Assembly: GCF_905147045.1 (NCBI RefSeq)
Contig: NC_065888.1
Location: 6,329,001-6,393,000 of the forward strand
Length of the DNA: 64,000 bases
Reading direction: 5' to 3'
From: Nymphalis io
Taxonomy: Eukaryota; Arthropoda; Insecta; Lepidoptera; Nymphalidae
Shown piece after piece: positions 1-11,165 of the stretch (position 1 is the first letter of the stretch; each line of letters opens with the position of its first letter). The notes beneath the pieces were generated by a model. That model did not search any database and was not told the origin of the DNA. It saw only the letters and a program-made list of their open reading frames with translations. The translations under genes and the position numbers were made by a program.

Positions 1-739
1 CTTACATTAAGCTCACGTCTCAGGCACAGGTAGAGTAATGTAGTCTCCAAAGCAGGTACGGCAGCAATAGGAGTAGAGGTCGCTTGTTATCCTGACTGAA
101 TGCATAATATAATTCATGTAATAATAATATCCATTGCTGGAGACAACTTACCATCACGACGTTCATCTGCTTACATGGTTTTATATCGATCTATATAAAA
201 ATTAAAAACAATGTTTGCTAATACCATTTTGATAGTAGTGTAAGAGCTTTGTCCATTTTTTAAATATAGGTTACTAAACTATTATAAAGTAATTAATAGA
301 TCTTAATTTTACTTAAGTAAACGATGACAGCTGTTTTTATTGTTTATTTATAACTTCGATCTTGTAATAAAATTATGACTTATTTTGTTATTTTTTTTTA
401 TATTTACGATCTAAATGAGATGTTTTATGTACGTTCCTTGTTCGGTAAACAAAGGTGTGTTTAGTTTTTTAGTTTTATTTTATTTACTTTCGGTCCGAGC
501 ATCGTATATGAATGCATATTTCGATGACATAAGAAACTTAAGACTAATAAATTATCTTATAACATTTCTAAATAGGACATACAGGTTAGTATTTCTTGAA
601 CTACGATATATATAATTTGCATTCTCTTATTTACATGAAAAATATTTATCAGTAATACTTATTTTGAATGTACTTATTTTTAATGTGTAATTTTAAGTAG
701 GATTCTAAAATAAAAGCTCATTTAATTATTTATTCCAGC
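1..739. other. AT-rich DNA without recognisable gene
   Basis: Low-complexity AT-rich sequence with stop codons in all frames. The only open frame (66 codons from 415) has biased AT composition and no recognisable motif, so I do not call it. Confidence 0.6.
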
Positions 740-905
740 AGTAAAACCTCACTATATAGCTTACATTCCACCGCGCTGTTCCAAACCAGGTTGATGTATT
801 CAAATGTGGGAAAATTTCATCCAACGGGTACGGCCTTTACGCTTTCGCCCTATGACATTAAAACTCAGTTATCTCGATAACACATGGATTTGAACTCGCG
901 TGAAT
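740..905 (-). repeat. Diverged S1-like SINE remnant
   Basis: The segment reads, in antisense, like the S1 3' half: a ccaccgcgctg block, then a gttgatgtattcaaatgtggg block, then a degenerate B-box-like gatttgaactcgcg. Intact S1 copies (for example 41910-42220) have these blocks in the same order. It is heavily diverged, with no clear target-site duplication, and chance similarity cannot be excluded. Confidence 0.4.
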
Positions 906-2440
906 TTTAATTGTCAATGTTTTTGATTAAATCGGATTAAACTATATATTTTATATTGTAATGTAAATAATAGGTTTTTTATAATCATTACAAGTTAAGA
1001 TGATATAATGGAACCTCTTGTCTAGAATGTCGGTCGTCCAAACAACACTTTTTATTTTAAATTTATTTAAACACTTATCGTAGGACGTTTATAGATGCAA
1101 ATTGAAAAAATGAAATTATTTACACGCGTAAATAAAAAAAAAAAAAACAACATGAAAATATATTGTAAGAAACAATTATATTTTCATACAACATTGTTGT
1201 TAGTTATTCGGATGGCATCTGACATTTTTCGAATTAATATCGTATCTGATAACGGAGGTATCTTTCAACATAATACCTATGTATCTGGAAAAAGGTGTTT
1301 GCACTAACAAAGGTGACACGAAGATATGTTTATTAATCACCAGTAAATAAACTGTTTTATTTCTATTTTTCCAAGTTCCGCAGATGGTCTCTCGCATCCG
1401 GTGACGACACGAGCGATTGACAACCTTTGATCATTAGTATATGTATATAGAACAGAAGCGGAGCGGAAAACAATAGAAATAAAAATAATTAAACATTAAC
1501 TGACCGTGACTGCACACCGTACACTGTACAATATGTGTTTTAAAAGATTTAAAGTGATTTTATTTTTCTGTTCTTTGTGTTCAAATTTTTTTTAATTTTT
1601 TCTTAAATTTGATTCCTGAATTCACACAAATCATTATAAAAGACCATTATAATATATGTTATAATATCTCAAAAGCAATACATATGAACCAACAAGTGTA
1701 GTGCCTATGTGGATAAATAGAGAAATAAGGATTGTTTTAAAATAGTTATGTACGTATAAAAAAACATCTATTAGATTTTCATGACGCTCGACATTTTTTT
1801 ACAGCATACGCACTATATAATTTTATATATATATATATATATATGTGAGCCAAATTCCCCTCCCAAAAAAACGTAAAAAAATTATTATCTACTACATTCA
1901 TACATCTACATATGACCTTTATCTAATATGTATACCAACGAAATTTATAACTATATACATATTTAATTACAGCGTTATCGAAAACAAGACAATATGTTAA
2001 CACAAAAAAAATATCAATAAATTAAAATATAAGTGATTACTTATCTAGACTAACGATTAATATATAATACTTGTAATTTATAAATGTGATTGTGATTTTT
2101 ATGCGAGCAATAAAACTCAATTAATTTATTTTTAATTATGAAAATAAATATTGAATTAAGTATTACAAAAACATTTTTATTGGATTATATTGTCTGATTT
2201 TATCTTCGTTTAAGTATTATTATATTTTCGTACGTTTATTTTATTTTTCTAATATAATAATTGTTTAGTAATATTATTAGAGACATATTTTTATTTACCG
2301 CTTGATTAGGGAACCCTTATAATTTATACGTTGTATAACTGTTTGTATGATTATTTATTTGTGTATTATAAAGAGATTTACTAAAACACCAACTTATATC
2401 ACTATATATTATATAATAAAGTAGCCACGCCGCGTCTGGC
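906..2440. other. AT-rich spacer with TA microsatellite
   Basis: No gene seen. A (TA)n run of about 10 units lies at 1824-1844. Short A and T homopolymers are frequent. The antisense and sense frames near 1095-1397 overlap each other and show no family signature. Confidence 0.6.
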
Positions 2441-2444
2441 AGTC

Positions 2445-2660
2445 GTTTATCTGAAAGCGATCAACTCAAAAACTACCGAACAGATTTTGAATAGGTTTTG
2501 AGTAATAAACGAAGTATAATTCATTAATGTTTTTTATAAAATGGGTGAAATATGACGTCGATTGTTTAAGGTGTCGGGAAAAATCATGCTGACTGGGAGC
2601 TTTAATGCCGTGCGCCACGTAAACCAACAGTATACGTACGTAGTTATATGTACACACATA
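2445..2660 (+). repeat. Degenerate Lep1/Helitron-like or MITE fragment
   Basis: Contains the order caactcaaaaactaccgaac - ttttgaata - aaatatgacgtcgattg - aggtgtcgg. The same order recurs at 49485-49700 (actactgaacagatc, aatatgacggtgaatg, gaagatgtcg). Repeats with this wording are common in lepidopteran genomes and are usually non-autonomous DNA elements. The class assignment is inference; no terminal structure survives. Confidence 0.4.
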
Positions 2661-2841
2661 TAGAAGAAAGAAGAACAGCTAACTCTAAATACGTCTGTGA
2701 ACTAAACGAATACAGTGATATTTTTCACGCACGTGACAAAAAGAGTATAATATTTATAATAAAGTCAAATTAGATAAGAAATTGCATATAATATTGAAAG
2801 ATCGTCAAAGACGTAATTTAAATCTTATAAATATAATATAA

Positions 2842-3115
2842 TTAGTAGGCAGATTGGCAAAAGTCTCACCTGACGGTCAGTAGTCTAAGAAATATTGGCG
2901 TTATAAGAAATATTGGCCATTCTTTATATCGCCAATATGCAACCCACCTTGGAAATGTTGAGCTTACGACCTTTATACCTATAATTACACAGGCTCGCTA
3001 ACCCTTAAAATTGAAATACAACAATACCACGCATTGCTGCGCAGCGGTAGAATAAGTGATGAATGGGTGGTACCTACCGTAATTTGCCTATTTAAAAGTC
3101 CTACCAACAAGTAAA
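2842..3115 (-). repeat. S2 repeat, diverged copy
   Basis: Read on the + strand it follows the antisense S2 order: taggcagattggca, tcacctgacggtcag, ttggcgttataagaaatatt, acctataattacacaggctcgc, gcggtagaataagtgatgaatgggtggtacctac. Sense S2 (A-tail last) is therefore on the minus strand. Many substitutions make this one of the older copies. Confidence 0.75.
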
Positions 3116-3823
3116 TATCCACATGTCACATTCGCTTCAACCGGCTCTAATTGACCTTTCTTACAAAAAATTTTAATTAAATTATAATAACAAATATATA
3201 ATAAAATACATTTTGTGACATACTTCCTCAAAATATTTAATAGTTCGAAAGATATTAGTCTCATTCATTGAGATAATTTATTTCGTTTAATTGCTATATA
3301 TAGAAATGTCAGGGTTTCACAAACGTTCCAACAATTGCCATTCATCCTTTACTAATTTAATTTATTTATATATTTATACTTAAATGATGTTATTGAATAA
3401 TGTTTAGATTTTTTTCCTGTATCAAATGTTTTCATTTGTTATAAATGAAATAAAATTAAAATATTATTATTTATATCAATCGCCGCTTTTTAAATCTGCA
3501 ATACATATAAAAAAATCTTATTCTGACATCCGCTACCTCTTATCCCGTATCCTCTCCCAATGTCCCGTTATCCCAGCTTCATTTAACAGGATTAAACCGC
3601 TTAGGCTAATTACAGCTAGCCATATTGCGAGACCTATATGGTATACCACCTGTCTGAGTTGATAGTTTGTTCTTCAAGTTTTATAGTATATTCGTATGTA
3701 CTAAAATAAATTGCAGAAAATTTAACACGCGTTTTTCTGTCATCAAAATCTATATATATACTTTAAATATGTTTAAATGTGTAAATTTTACTCTCGTTTT
3801 TTTTTATGAATTTAACATAGCTT
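3116..3823. other. AT-rich spacer
   Basis: No gene seen. A somewhat more balanced patch near 3520-3660 has a 78-codon open frame without any recognisable domain. Confidence 0.55.
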
Positions 3824-3848
3824 TACGAATTTCTATTTCTATTTCTAG

Positions 3849-4168
3849 TAAGCCGAGATGGCTTAGTGGTAAGAACGCGTGAATCTTAACCGATGATCGT
3901 GGGTTCAAACCCGGGCAAGCACCACTGAATTTTCATGTGCTTAATTTGTGATTATAATTCATCTCGTGCTTTACGGTGAAGGAAAACATCGTGAGGAAAC
4001 CTGCATGTGTCTAATTTCACTGAAATTCTGCCACATGTGAATTCTACCAACCCGCATTGGAGCAGCGTGGTGGAATAAGCTCCAAACCTTCTCCTCAAAA
4101 AGAGGAGAGGAGGCCTTTAGCTCAGCAGTGGGACATTCACAGGCTGTTACGGTACGGTACGGTACGGT
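3849..4168 (+). repeat. S1 tRNA-derived SINE, near full length
   Basis: A tRNA-like head carries an A-box-like tggcttagtgg and a perfect B-box-like gggttcaaaccc about 40 bp later, followed by the S1 body and the 3' block gaggaggccttt - cagcagtgggacatt - aggctgttac. The 3' end is expanded to about five TACGG units. The target-site duplication acgaatttctag is visible on the right (4169-4180). On the left (3825-3848) the same sequence contains three ATTTCT units instead of one. S1 copies are transcribed by RNA polymerase III if active; nothing shows activity here. Confidence 0.88.
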
Positions 4169-4249
4169 ACGAATTTCTAGGTATCTCATTGAATTTTTAT
4201 TGCCTGCACGGCTGAAAGATCATCAGAATCCACTTTTGAATTCCGGGTT

Positions 4250-4440
4250 GGATAGGCATGCAAGCATGTAAAGCATTGCAAAAGCATTCCTTTGCCTGCT
4301 CTCCCTTCTGACTGCCGTCGTATCACACTAATAGTGAGGGAATAGAGAGTGTGTTGCTTGCGCAATCGCTTGATGATTAAATTACTCGTATTTTCCGCGC
4401 AGCCAGGCTCTTCTGAGAGTCAGTGAGGAGTGAAAATAAA
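4250..4440 (+). repeat. Diverged S3-like 3' fragment
   Basis: Contains gactgccgtcgtatcac, gtgagggaatagagagtg, ttgcgcaatcgcttg and a ccgcgcagccaggctctt block. Sense S3 has the same order of blocks (gccgtcccatcgg, agggaatagagagtg, tttgcgcac, gcgtagttggct). The tRNA head is missing. It includes a TTGCGCAA octamer at 4358-4365. Confidence 0.5.
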
Positions 4441-4855
4441 GAAAAACGTGTCAGAAGGTCCCGCTCTTCCAAAGTTTATAATTTACATAGATTTTGAAGA
4501 ATGAATATTTTAATACCAAGAAAAAAATCCTTTCAATAATAACTAAACTGTAGTAAAGCTATACGTATAACATATTTTAATTGCAATTGTTTGGGTTAAA
4601 AAATAAACAATTTTGAACATAAATATTGCATTCAAATTTTATAGCAGTTAATAAGCAATAACAAGTCTGAATAAGCATGAAATCATTTAGAAATAAAACA
4701 TTTTTTAGTGATATTATTACTTTTATTAACAAAATTTAAATCAACACGTAACATCACAATTCTTTGCTTCTAACCGTGAACTATCGGTTGAAAGGAATAA
4801 GTAATTATATAAGCAAGTGAGATATTGTCTTAGAAGTACGATACTTAGTATTAAG
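4441..4855. other. AT-rich spacer
   Basis: Nothing recognisable; stop codons in all frames. Confidence 0.6.
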
Positions 4856-4901
4856 GCTTTGTGCACGCCCGTCTAGGTAGGTACCACCCTCTCATCATAT
4901 A

Positions 4902-5265
4902 ATAATAATAATAATGTCCTCCGGACAGATTTCGGCCACGGCGGCCAATCTCATAGCCATTAGATTGCCAACTTTATAGGAGTTATTATAGTGCTCAAGT
5001 GTGTGTGCAAATACAGGTGCACTCTCTATTCCCTAACTCTCATAATCTGAAGGGTCGGCAATTCGACACGAACTGAAAGAGTTCAGGCGCAGGAGCAACG
5101 GTTTTTAAGTGCTTTTTCCGAGGCACGGCAGTGTACATACTTCCAACTTCCAGTCTCCGAGATTTTTCTGATAGAAAAAACCCCAATAACTTTTTATTGG
5201 CCCGACCTAGGAATTGAACCCAGGACTTCCGGGTCTTACATCAAGCCACAAGACCAACGAGGCAA
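4902..5265 (-). repeat. S3 tRNA-derived SINE, full length, nested in S2
   Basis: The tRNA-like head is at the right in antisense (B box as ggaattgaacccagg near 5211-5226, A box ending cttgtggct... in sense). The body includes ccctaactctcataatc and ggcgcagga blocks, and the 3' end at the left carries a TAA-repeat tail. It is flanked by the perfect 10-bp target-site duplication tcatcatata at 4892-4901 and 5266-5275, which fixes both ends and shows it inserted after the S2 copy. Confidence 0.88.
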
Positions 5266-5298
5266 TCATCATATATTCTACCGTCAAAGAGCAATATT

Positions 5299-5397
5299 TA
5301 ATATATATAACAACAACAACGTAACCAGCATATTCCCTTCCAACTGATCCGGTTGGAAGGGAATATGCTGGTTATGTTGTTGTTGTTATATATATTA
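5299..5397. repeat. Long near-perfect palindrome (46-bp arms)
   Basis: Arms 5299-5344 and 5352-5397 are reverse complements with one mismatch (G5321 opposite T5375), separated by a 7-nt loop, tgatccg. As RNA or single-stranded DNA this would form a very stable hairpin. The right arm is S2-derived; the left arm is an inverted copy of it. Confidence 0.93.
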
Positions 5398-5400
5398 TGT

Positions 5401-6295
5401 TGGTTGTTTTAATCAGCATCTTACAGACAAAATCAAAATATTCTTAAATTAAATACTTTTACAAGCAATAAGTACTTTTACAACATTGAAAAGCAATCGA
5501 ATGTGAATCTATCAATGATTTCGGCTGAACTTTTTACGTAACAATTGGCAAGAAATACACATTCGACTATAAATATACAATTAAATAATTGCCTTGTAAG
5601 CAAAACAACGAGAATTAAATGTTGAACAGCTCAACCAATATTACCATGATGGTCGAGTGCTCTATCTGACTAATCTGTTTTTAGTCTTTAGCTTTCAGTA
5701 TCCATTTCTCATCATGTGTAGTGTCATTAGCAAAAGTCAACGCACCGTCAGGTGGATAATTCTTATCTGTCTTTTCTTTTTTTATATGACATTTTTAGAA
5801 CTAAATTAAAAAATAATTTACAATAATCAAATTAACTTCACCCACACCCAATTTATTAACTCCTGCCAGTTATTAAGCCACACTCTCTAATTTACAAAAA
5901 TAGATTGTGTAAAATTATGATACGTATAATTGACCATAAATTGTAAGAAGATTGACAAACCCCCACAAACACAGCGTATAATAAAATACTAAGCGCAATA
6001 CGCGGTCATATAAAATTACAGATAGTTTACAACGCAAAGCAATTATGTCTTTCTGAAATACTGTATTTTTATACAAATATTTTCATTGCATTTGCAAGAA
6101 AGTTTATGTATCAGTCTGCGGCACGTTTTAAGAATTAGCGACATCGTTAACATTCTTAGCTGAGTCGGTAATTAGTATTAACCTATATGATTAAAATTGT
6201 TTATACCAATCTTTCATACGTGTAAGTTGCTATTATTTACTTTGTATAACAATATTGCACTTTGTCCTTTCCTAAAAGTATCTTATTATTTCATA
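5401..6295. other. AT-rich spacer
   Basis: No gene or recognisable repeat seen. Confidence 0.55.
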
Positions 6296-6562
6296 TATAG
6301 TCTAGTCACAACACGTGAATCTCAATCGAAAATTGTAAGTTCAACGGGCGATTCACTGAATTTTCATGTTTTTAATTTGTTTTTATAATTAATTTCGTGC
6401 TCGGTGGTACGGGAAAAGATTGTGAGGAAACATGTGTGTCGGATTAAAATCTGCCATATATGTATCCACCATTCCGCATTGGAATAGCGTGGTAGAATAC
6501 GCTACACGCCTTTTCCAGAGAAGGGGTTTTAGCCTAGCAGTGGGGCATGTGCGGGCCAGTTA
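6296..6562 (+). repeat. S1 SINE, diverged
   Basis: The S1 order is retained: acgtgaatctcaatcg, degenerate B box aagttcaacgggcg, cactgaattttcatg, gattgtgaggaaac, ccgcattggaatagcgtgg, tttagcctagcagtggggcatg. The A-box region is decayed and there are many substitutions. Confidence 0.8.
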
Positions 6563-6885
6563 CTTGACTTTTAGAGTTTTATACAGAACTATATAAAATT
6601 GTTTTTAAGTTACCGACATCATCAAATTAACCTACAATTTTGCTTCTTTCCTTTTCACGTAAGGTTTGATTAGTACAAGATTATATCGATAAAAACATGG
6701 TTTAATTGTAAAATGTACTTTATAGTAATTTGAGTAATTCGCTAAGGCATGTTTCTATATAAGTATGTAGTTTACGCAGATGTGTATGAAAATAAGTTAT
6801 TTTTTATTTTATTTTTCATCCTATATCTAGCTATAACCTTTGATCTACTTAGTATCATATGTTGTTATAATATTATTTATCAGCT
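6563..6885. other. AT-rich spacer
   Basis: Nothing recognisable. Confidence 0.55.
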
Positions 6886-7190
6886 GTCAGCCTTTTTTAT
6901 GCGTCAGTTGGCTTGTCAATGAGCATCATTCACGTGCCTCCCAAAGGCAGCAAAGTGGCTTTATCTTATTAGCTAGCTTTGCCTCGCGGATTTACTTGCG
7001 TTCAAGTCCATATACATGTCCGATACGTTATATTTTCGTTATACGAGCACATGCTAGTTTCATACATTTTGCACAGTCTGGCGTTTACGATCACTGCTAT
7101 CCTCTAAAGTTATTAAGAGCAAATAGCTCTTGGCATGAAGTAATGCAGCCTAAGACTTTCTCAATAAACGGAATATCAAATCAAAAATAA
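6886..7190. other. Unassigned segment with a 116-codon open frame
   Basis: A 300-bp stretch of more balanced base composition than its flanks is open on the + strand for 116 codons from a TTG at 6840, with no suitable ATG. The translation has a hydrophobic first 25 residues, no Pfam-like motif I recognise and no promoter-like context. It may be an old transposon fragment read in an arbitrary frame. I do not assign a function. Confidence 0.25.
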
Positions 7191-7479
7191 TTATTAAAAT
7201 CACACAGGCACACACTCACACGTTAATTTTAATATTGTATTTGTATTTTCTTTTATTAATGACATTTGAGTAATAAGTGTTTTTCTTTTTGGATGGATGG
7301 AAGAAAAGATAGTCCTATTTATAAAGAGGCCTCACATTATTAAGATTAACAATACTAGGCAAGGGTAAGTCAAAGGAGCCGCCGTGACATAAATTACCTT
7401 TTATTTTTGTATAAACGTCATACGTTACTGATCAATATCTATTATTATTTCTCAAATAAATAAATAGTTATAGTAATTA
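7191..7479. other. AT-rich spacer
   Basis: Nothing recognisable beyond short CA-rich sequence near 7200-7220. Confidence 0.5.
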
Positions 7480-7651
7480 CAAATGCAAAAGTTTATTAAT
7501 TTGTTTATTTGTTACGCTTTCACGTTTTAACTACTCAACGTATCATCATGAAATTTTGCATACTCGTCTGCCGTACAGAAAAGGACATAATTATAACCAA
7601 ACACCTATCCCCCCGTCACCCCTAACGCGGGCGAAGCCGCAGGCAAAAACT
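7480..7651 (+). mobile_element. Helitron-like (Lep1-type) 3' fragment
   Basis: Contains tgttacgctttcacg, then cgtatcatcatgaaattttgca, then a GC-rich hairpin region gcgggcgaagccgcaggc that ends in aaaaactag before T. Helitron 3' ends typically consist of a short hairpin followed by CTRR, and lepidopteran Lep1 copies have this wording. No Rep/helicase coding sequence is present, so it is non-autonomous. The 5' terminus is not identified. Confidence 0.65.
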
Positions 7652-8846
7652 AGTAGCATATATATATAGTACAAATAAAAATAAATTTCTGCAGACCTTT
7701 CATGTAAAATCAATAAAACAAATAACTTCTGTTTTGAATATTCTCAAATAAGTACTATGTAAATACATTTATATGTTAAATTTGAATTGCAATATAGGTA
7801 TAACAGAATTGACTTTTAATTTATGTAAATAATTTATTTTTTTATTATTTTACTTTTTATTTAGCATTTAGTATTTGCGTTAGTTTAGTTTTACGTTGCC
7901 TTATTATACGTCTAATCTAAAGTTATTATAATTATATAAAAAAAAGTTGTCATAAATTTGCAAATACAAAACAGCTCGGTACATTTTCCTCCTCTTTATG
8001 TCACCCGATTTTCTTTTATTTTTGTTTTGTAAATATTGGCTTGCTTAAAAATTGGTGTTGGAATGTTATTTATTATCGTCGATATTAGCGTCAAAGCAAT
8101 CGATAGAAGCTGTAATGAAATCAGACCCCTGGGTGAATACTAATATTAATAAATCTATAAATGCTCTTGATTAGTTTATTGCTTCATAATAGTGAAATAT
8201 ATGTTGTATATTACCCAAATCACATGTTAAAGTTAAAGTTTTGATCAAGTCATCGGAAAGAATTATCTAATTAGATAAAAGCCTCTCTCCCCTCTTATCA
8301 ATCGTGGATAAATAAATATTATGTAAATACTAAAAAATAAAATTTTCATTATATATTTTCACTAAACGTATTTTGAAAATCGTTACTATAAAATTATATG
8401 TTTCGAATCATTTAATTTATATTATAAGCGATACTTCCTAAGCACATGCTACGAACAGGTGGAAGAAACATTATTATTTTTATAGCTACAATTAATAGCG
8501 AAGCTTTGAATAATACATAATATAAAAAGAAAACCTATCGTTTCAAGGCACACCTTTGGTGGTTTCAGTCGATAGCTGGTAAGGTGCAGGGACCTGCTAT
8601 ATATGCGGTATATAAGTTCCGTTTCAATGTACCTACATGTTTAAATAAATATTTATTATTTAAATTAAACCTTCGTTACGACCAATGATAAATTACAAAT
8701 AAAATGCATTTGCAATTATCTATTTATTAATAGAACACCGTGCGAGGAAAATAAAAAAAATATATTAATTGGTTGTTACTGTACTCATAGATCTCGATAT
8801 TCAGTATCTATAATTATAAAGAAAAAAGAAACTTGCTCTTTCTCAC
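7652..8846. other. AT-rich spacer
   Basis: No gene or named repeat seen. The stretch 8550-8640 is slightly GC-richer but has no open frame of note. Confidence 0.55.
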
Positions 8847-10056
8847 GGAGAAACAAATCACAAGTCCACAGATGTAGCGTACCTACAGTACCCCGGATAT
8901 TCACTTGAGCACAACTTTAAACCTCGTGCAGGAGTCTGTATGTACGCTCGTAATGACGTCTGCTGCCGACGTCTCCGTAACTTGGAGGTACCCGACTTTT
9001 CAGTAATGTGGTGCTTATCAGATACAGGTTTGGAGCAGATCATATACGCCTGCGTCTATAGGTCGCACAGTGGTGACCAGGAGACGACTCGGATGTTCGA
9101 GTATCTTAGCGAAACGGCTGATATCGTCCAACGTCGGTATCCGACTGCTCAAATGGTGTTTCTAGGGGATTTCAACGTTCACCACCAAGATTGGATATTC
9201 CCATACCAGAACACCGACCATGCCGGAAGAGAGGCACTCAAATTCGCACTATCGCTAGATTTCTTTCAGCTGGTACATGAAGCAACTCGGGTACCAGACG
9301 TGGACGGTCACACACCTAATTGTCTGGACCTTCTGCTGACTACCGACCCTGACCGGTTTTCAGTGTCAGTTGCAGCTCCCTTGGGCACTTCTGATCATTG
9401 CGTGATCAGGTCGGTCTACAACTTCTACCCTCTGGACTCTGGTCCCACTGGAACCAGACGGGTGTGGCGATACAAGTCGGCAGACTGGGACGAGATGCGA
9501 CATTTTTTTGCATCCTACCCTTGGCGGCAAATATGCTTCTCTTCCAATGATCCGTCCAGCTGCGAACAAGCCATATCTGAAGTGATATGCCAGGCTATGG
9601 AATTTTTCATTCCATATGCTGACGTATCACTGGATGGCAAGACTCCTAGGTGGTACAACGCTGAGTGCGCCGAATCTGAGGCCCGTAAAAACTCAGCGTT
9701 TGTAGCGTGGGTAGTAGCCTGCACCACCAAAGCTCCGGACATTACATCTAAGAAGAGAGCCTTTAACTCTGCTGCCAAGTCCTACAAGAAGGTTCTCAAG
9801 AAGGCTCGTTTCAATCGAACCAGACTCCTCGGGACTAGATTAGCTTCCTATCCCCGTGGTAGTAAAGCATTTTGGTCCCTATTCAAGTCGGTTGAGGCGA
9901 ACTTCTGTCGTCCATCGCTGCCTCCACTACTGAAGCCCGACGGATCGCTGGCCTTCACGGCAACAGAAAAGGCTAACTTGCTAGCGGCTCTGTTTGCCGA
10001 AAATTCACGTCTCGATGCGGGAAGTGCCTCACCGCAAAACATACCACCTTGCGACG
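8847..10056 (+). pseudogene. LINE A endonuclease part of pol ORF
   Basis: This is a continuous open frame through the APE-type endonuclease domain. The strand-cleaving signature is visible as GDFN at 9165-9176 and as SDH followed by C at 9390-9401. A divergent linker leads towards the RT. An ATG at 8940 is internal to the domain; in-frame similarity to the family continues upstream to about 8847 (AYLQYPGYSLEH), so this is a truncated protein and not a gene starting at 8940. The frame runs into the inserted fragment at 10060, after which encoded residues are junk up to 10223. In active elements this domain nicks target DNA. Confidence 0.85.
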
Positions 10057-10059
10057 CTA

Positions 10060-10389
10060 TTTTTTTTTTATATTCGCCGGGAGGGCAAATGACTCTTCTC
10101 CACCTGATGGTAAGTGGTAGTAGAGTCCAAACGCGACGACGGCCAGTACAGATGGGAAAAACGTTCTGCACTAGCCGCCTTCGCCTTGCCGGCCCGCAAG
10201 ATGCCTCTTCACGCCTCGTTTGAAGGAACCCGGGTTGTAAGAGGAGGGGAACACGTGAGCTGGTAAGGAATTCCATTTTTTGGAAGTGCGACAAAGAAAG
10301 GAGTTGCCAAATTTCTTTGTTCGCGATGGAATTGATGTCACAGTTAGGCGGTGACATCGAGAACCCGCTCGCGTGGACTTAAGAAGGAA
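10060..10389 (-). mobile_element. LINE B-family 3' fragment inserted into LINE A
   Basis: The reverse complement of this segment matches 23001-23320 (the end of LINE B) almost base for base. I see only a handful of substitutions, such as cccatctg for cccgtctg and gagaagagtcat for gagtagagacat. The polyA tail appears as the T-run at 10060-10069, and the fragment stops 5' at aagaagg. It therefore contains about the last 210 bp of coding sequence plus the 3' UTR. No clear target-site duplication is visible; at most 2-3 bp (at/tat). Confidence 0.93.
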
Positions 10390-11165
10390 TTATGCCAGAG
10401 ATACGAATTCGCCAAAGAGAGGTTCTAAAAATTCTCAGCACCTCGAACATGAATAAGATCAGTGGCCCTAACGGGATTCCAGCAATAGTCCTGAGGAATT
10501 GTGCACCTGAGTTGTCTCCTGTTCTAACACGCTTGTACCGCCTCTCTCTTAAATCCGCTCAAGTTCCTAAGGCTTGGAAGATTGCCAACGTACAACCTGT
10601 ACCCAAGAAGAATAGTCGTGCCGACCCAGCCAATTACAGGTCCATAGCAATCACCTCCATACTTTGCAAAGGTTTGGAACGTGTACTGAACAACAAGCTC
10701 CTGGCGTACCTCGAAGAAAACGATCTCCTATCGGACCAGCAGTACGGCTTTCATCGGAATCGGTCAACAGAAGATCTTTTAGTGTATGCTACCCACATCT
10801 GGGGCGAGGCCATGGACAAGTACGGTGAAGCGTTAACCGTTTCACTTGACGTGTCCAAGGCTTTTGACCGGGTCTGGCATGAGGGCCTTCTGAGCAAGCT
10901 CCCTAGCTACGGGATACCTGTTGGCCTTTGCAACTGGATATCTGATTTTCTGAGAGGACGATCGTTTCGAGTTGTCCTAGATGGCTTCTCATCTGATCTA
11001 ATGGCGATTAATGCCGGTGTTACTCAGAGATCAATTCTCTCCGCTACACTATTCCTGCTGCATATAAACGATCTCCTGACACCCGGTATCTTTGGGTACG
11101 CAGACGACAGCACGGTAACGGAGATACATATCCGGTCCTCGAGCGAATGCAACAGAAACTCTTGA
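10390..11165 (+). pseudogene. LINE A reverse transcriptase part
   Basis: RT blocks occur in order: SGPNGIPAIV, VPKK..RADPANYRSI, QYGFHRNRSTEDLL, SLDVSKAFDRVWH, NAGVTQRSILSATLF (the usual PQGS..SP is changed) and YADD at 11097-11108 with both catalytic aspartates. By chance it is in the same frame as the endonuclease part upstream of the insert. The frame then shifts near 11140; family-like sequence (ETLEHREALVERI) continues in another frame. In an active element it would copy the element RNA at the nicked chromosome. Confidence 0.88.

Larger units (their letters stand above)
4856..5400 (+). repeat. S2 copy split by an S3 insertion
   Basis: The S2 5' part (gcccgtctaggtaggtaccaccctctcatcat) lies at 4858-4901 and resumes at 5266 with atcatcatatattctaccg. 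The interruption is the S3 copy at 4902-5265. After 5298 the S2 copy becomes a near-perfect palindrome whose right arm (tccggttggaaggg onward) corresponds to the S2 segment ttccggtttgaagggtgag. The rest of S2 and its A-tail are missing. Confidence 0.75.

Noticed and set aside
1824..1844. TA repeat as possible origin or attachment site
   Set aside because: Simple microsatellite; eukaryotic AT-rich DNA with no supporting features.
3851..3925. tRNA-like sequence with A and B boxes
   Set aside because: It is the head of an S1 SINE repeated across the window, not a functional tRNA gene; no cloverleaf acceptor pairing was evident.
9848..10357. Minus-strand 169-codon frame, and its near twin on the + strand at 23024-23353
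   Set aside because: Same shadow frame of the LINE B C-terminus in two copies; the true LINE B frame is the one ending RGVKRHLAGRQ.
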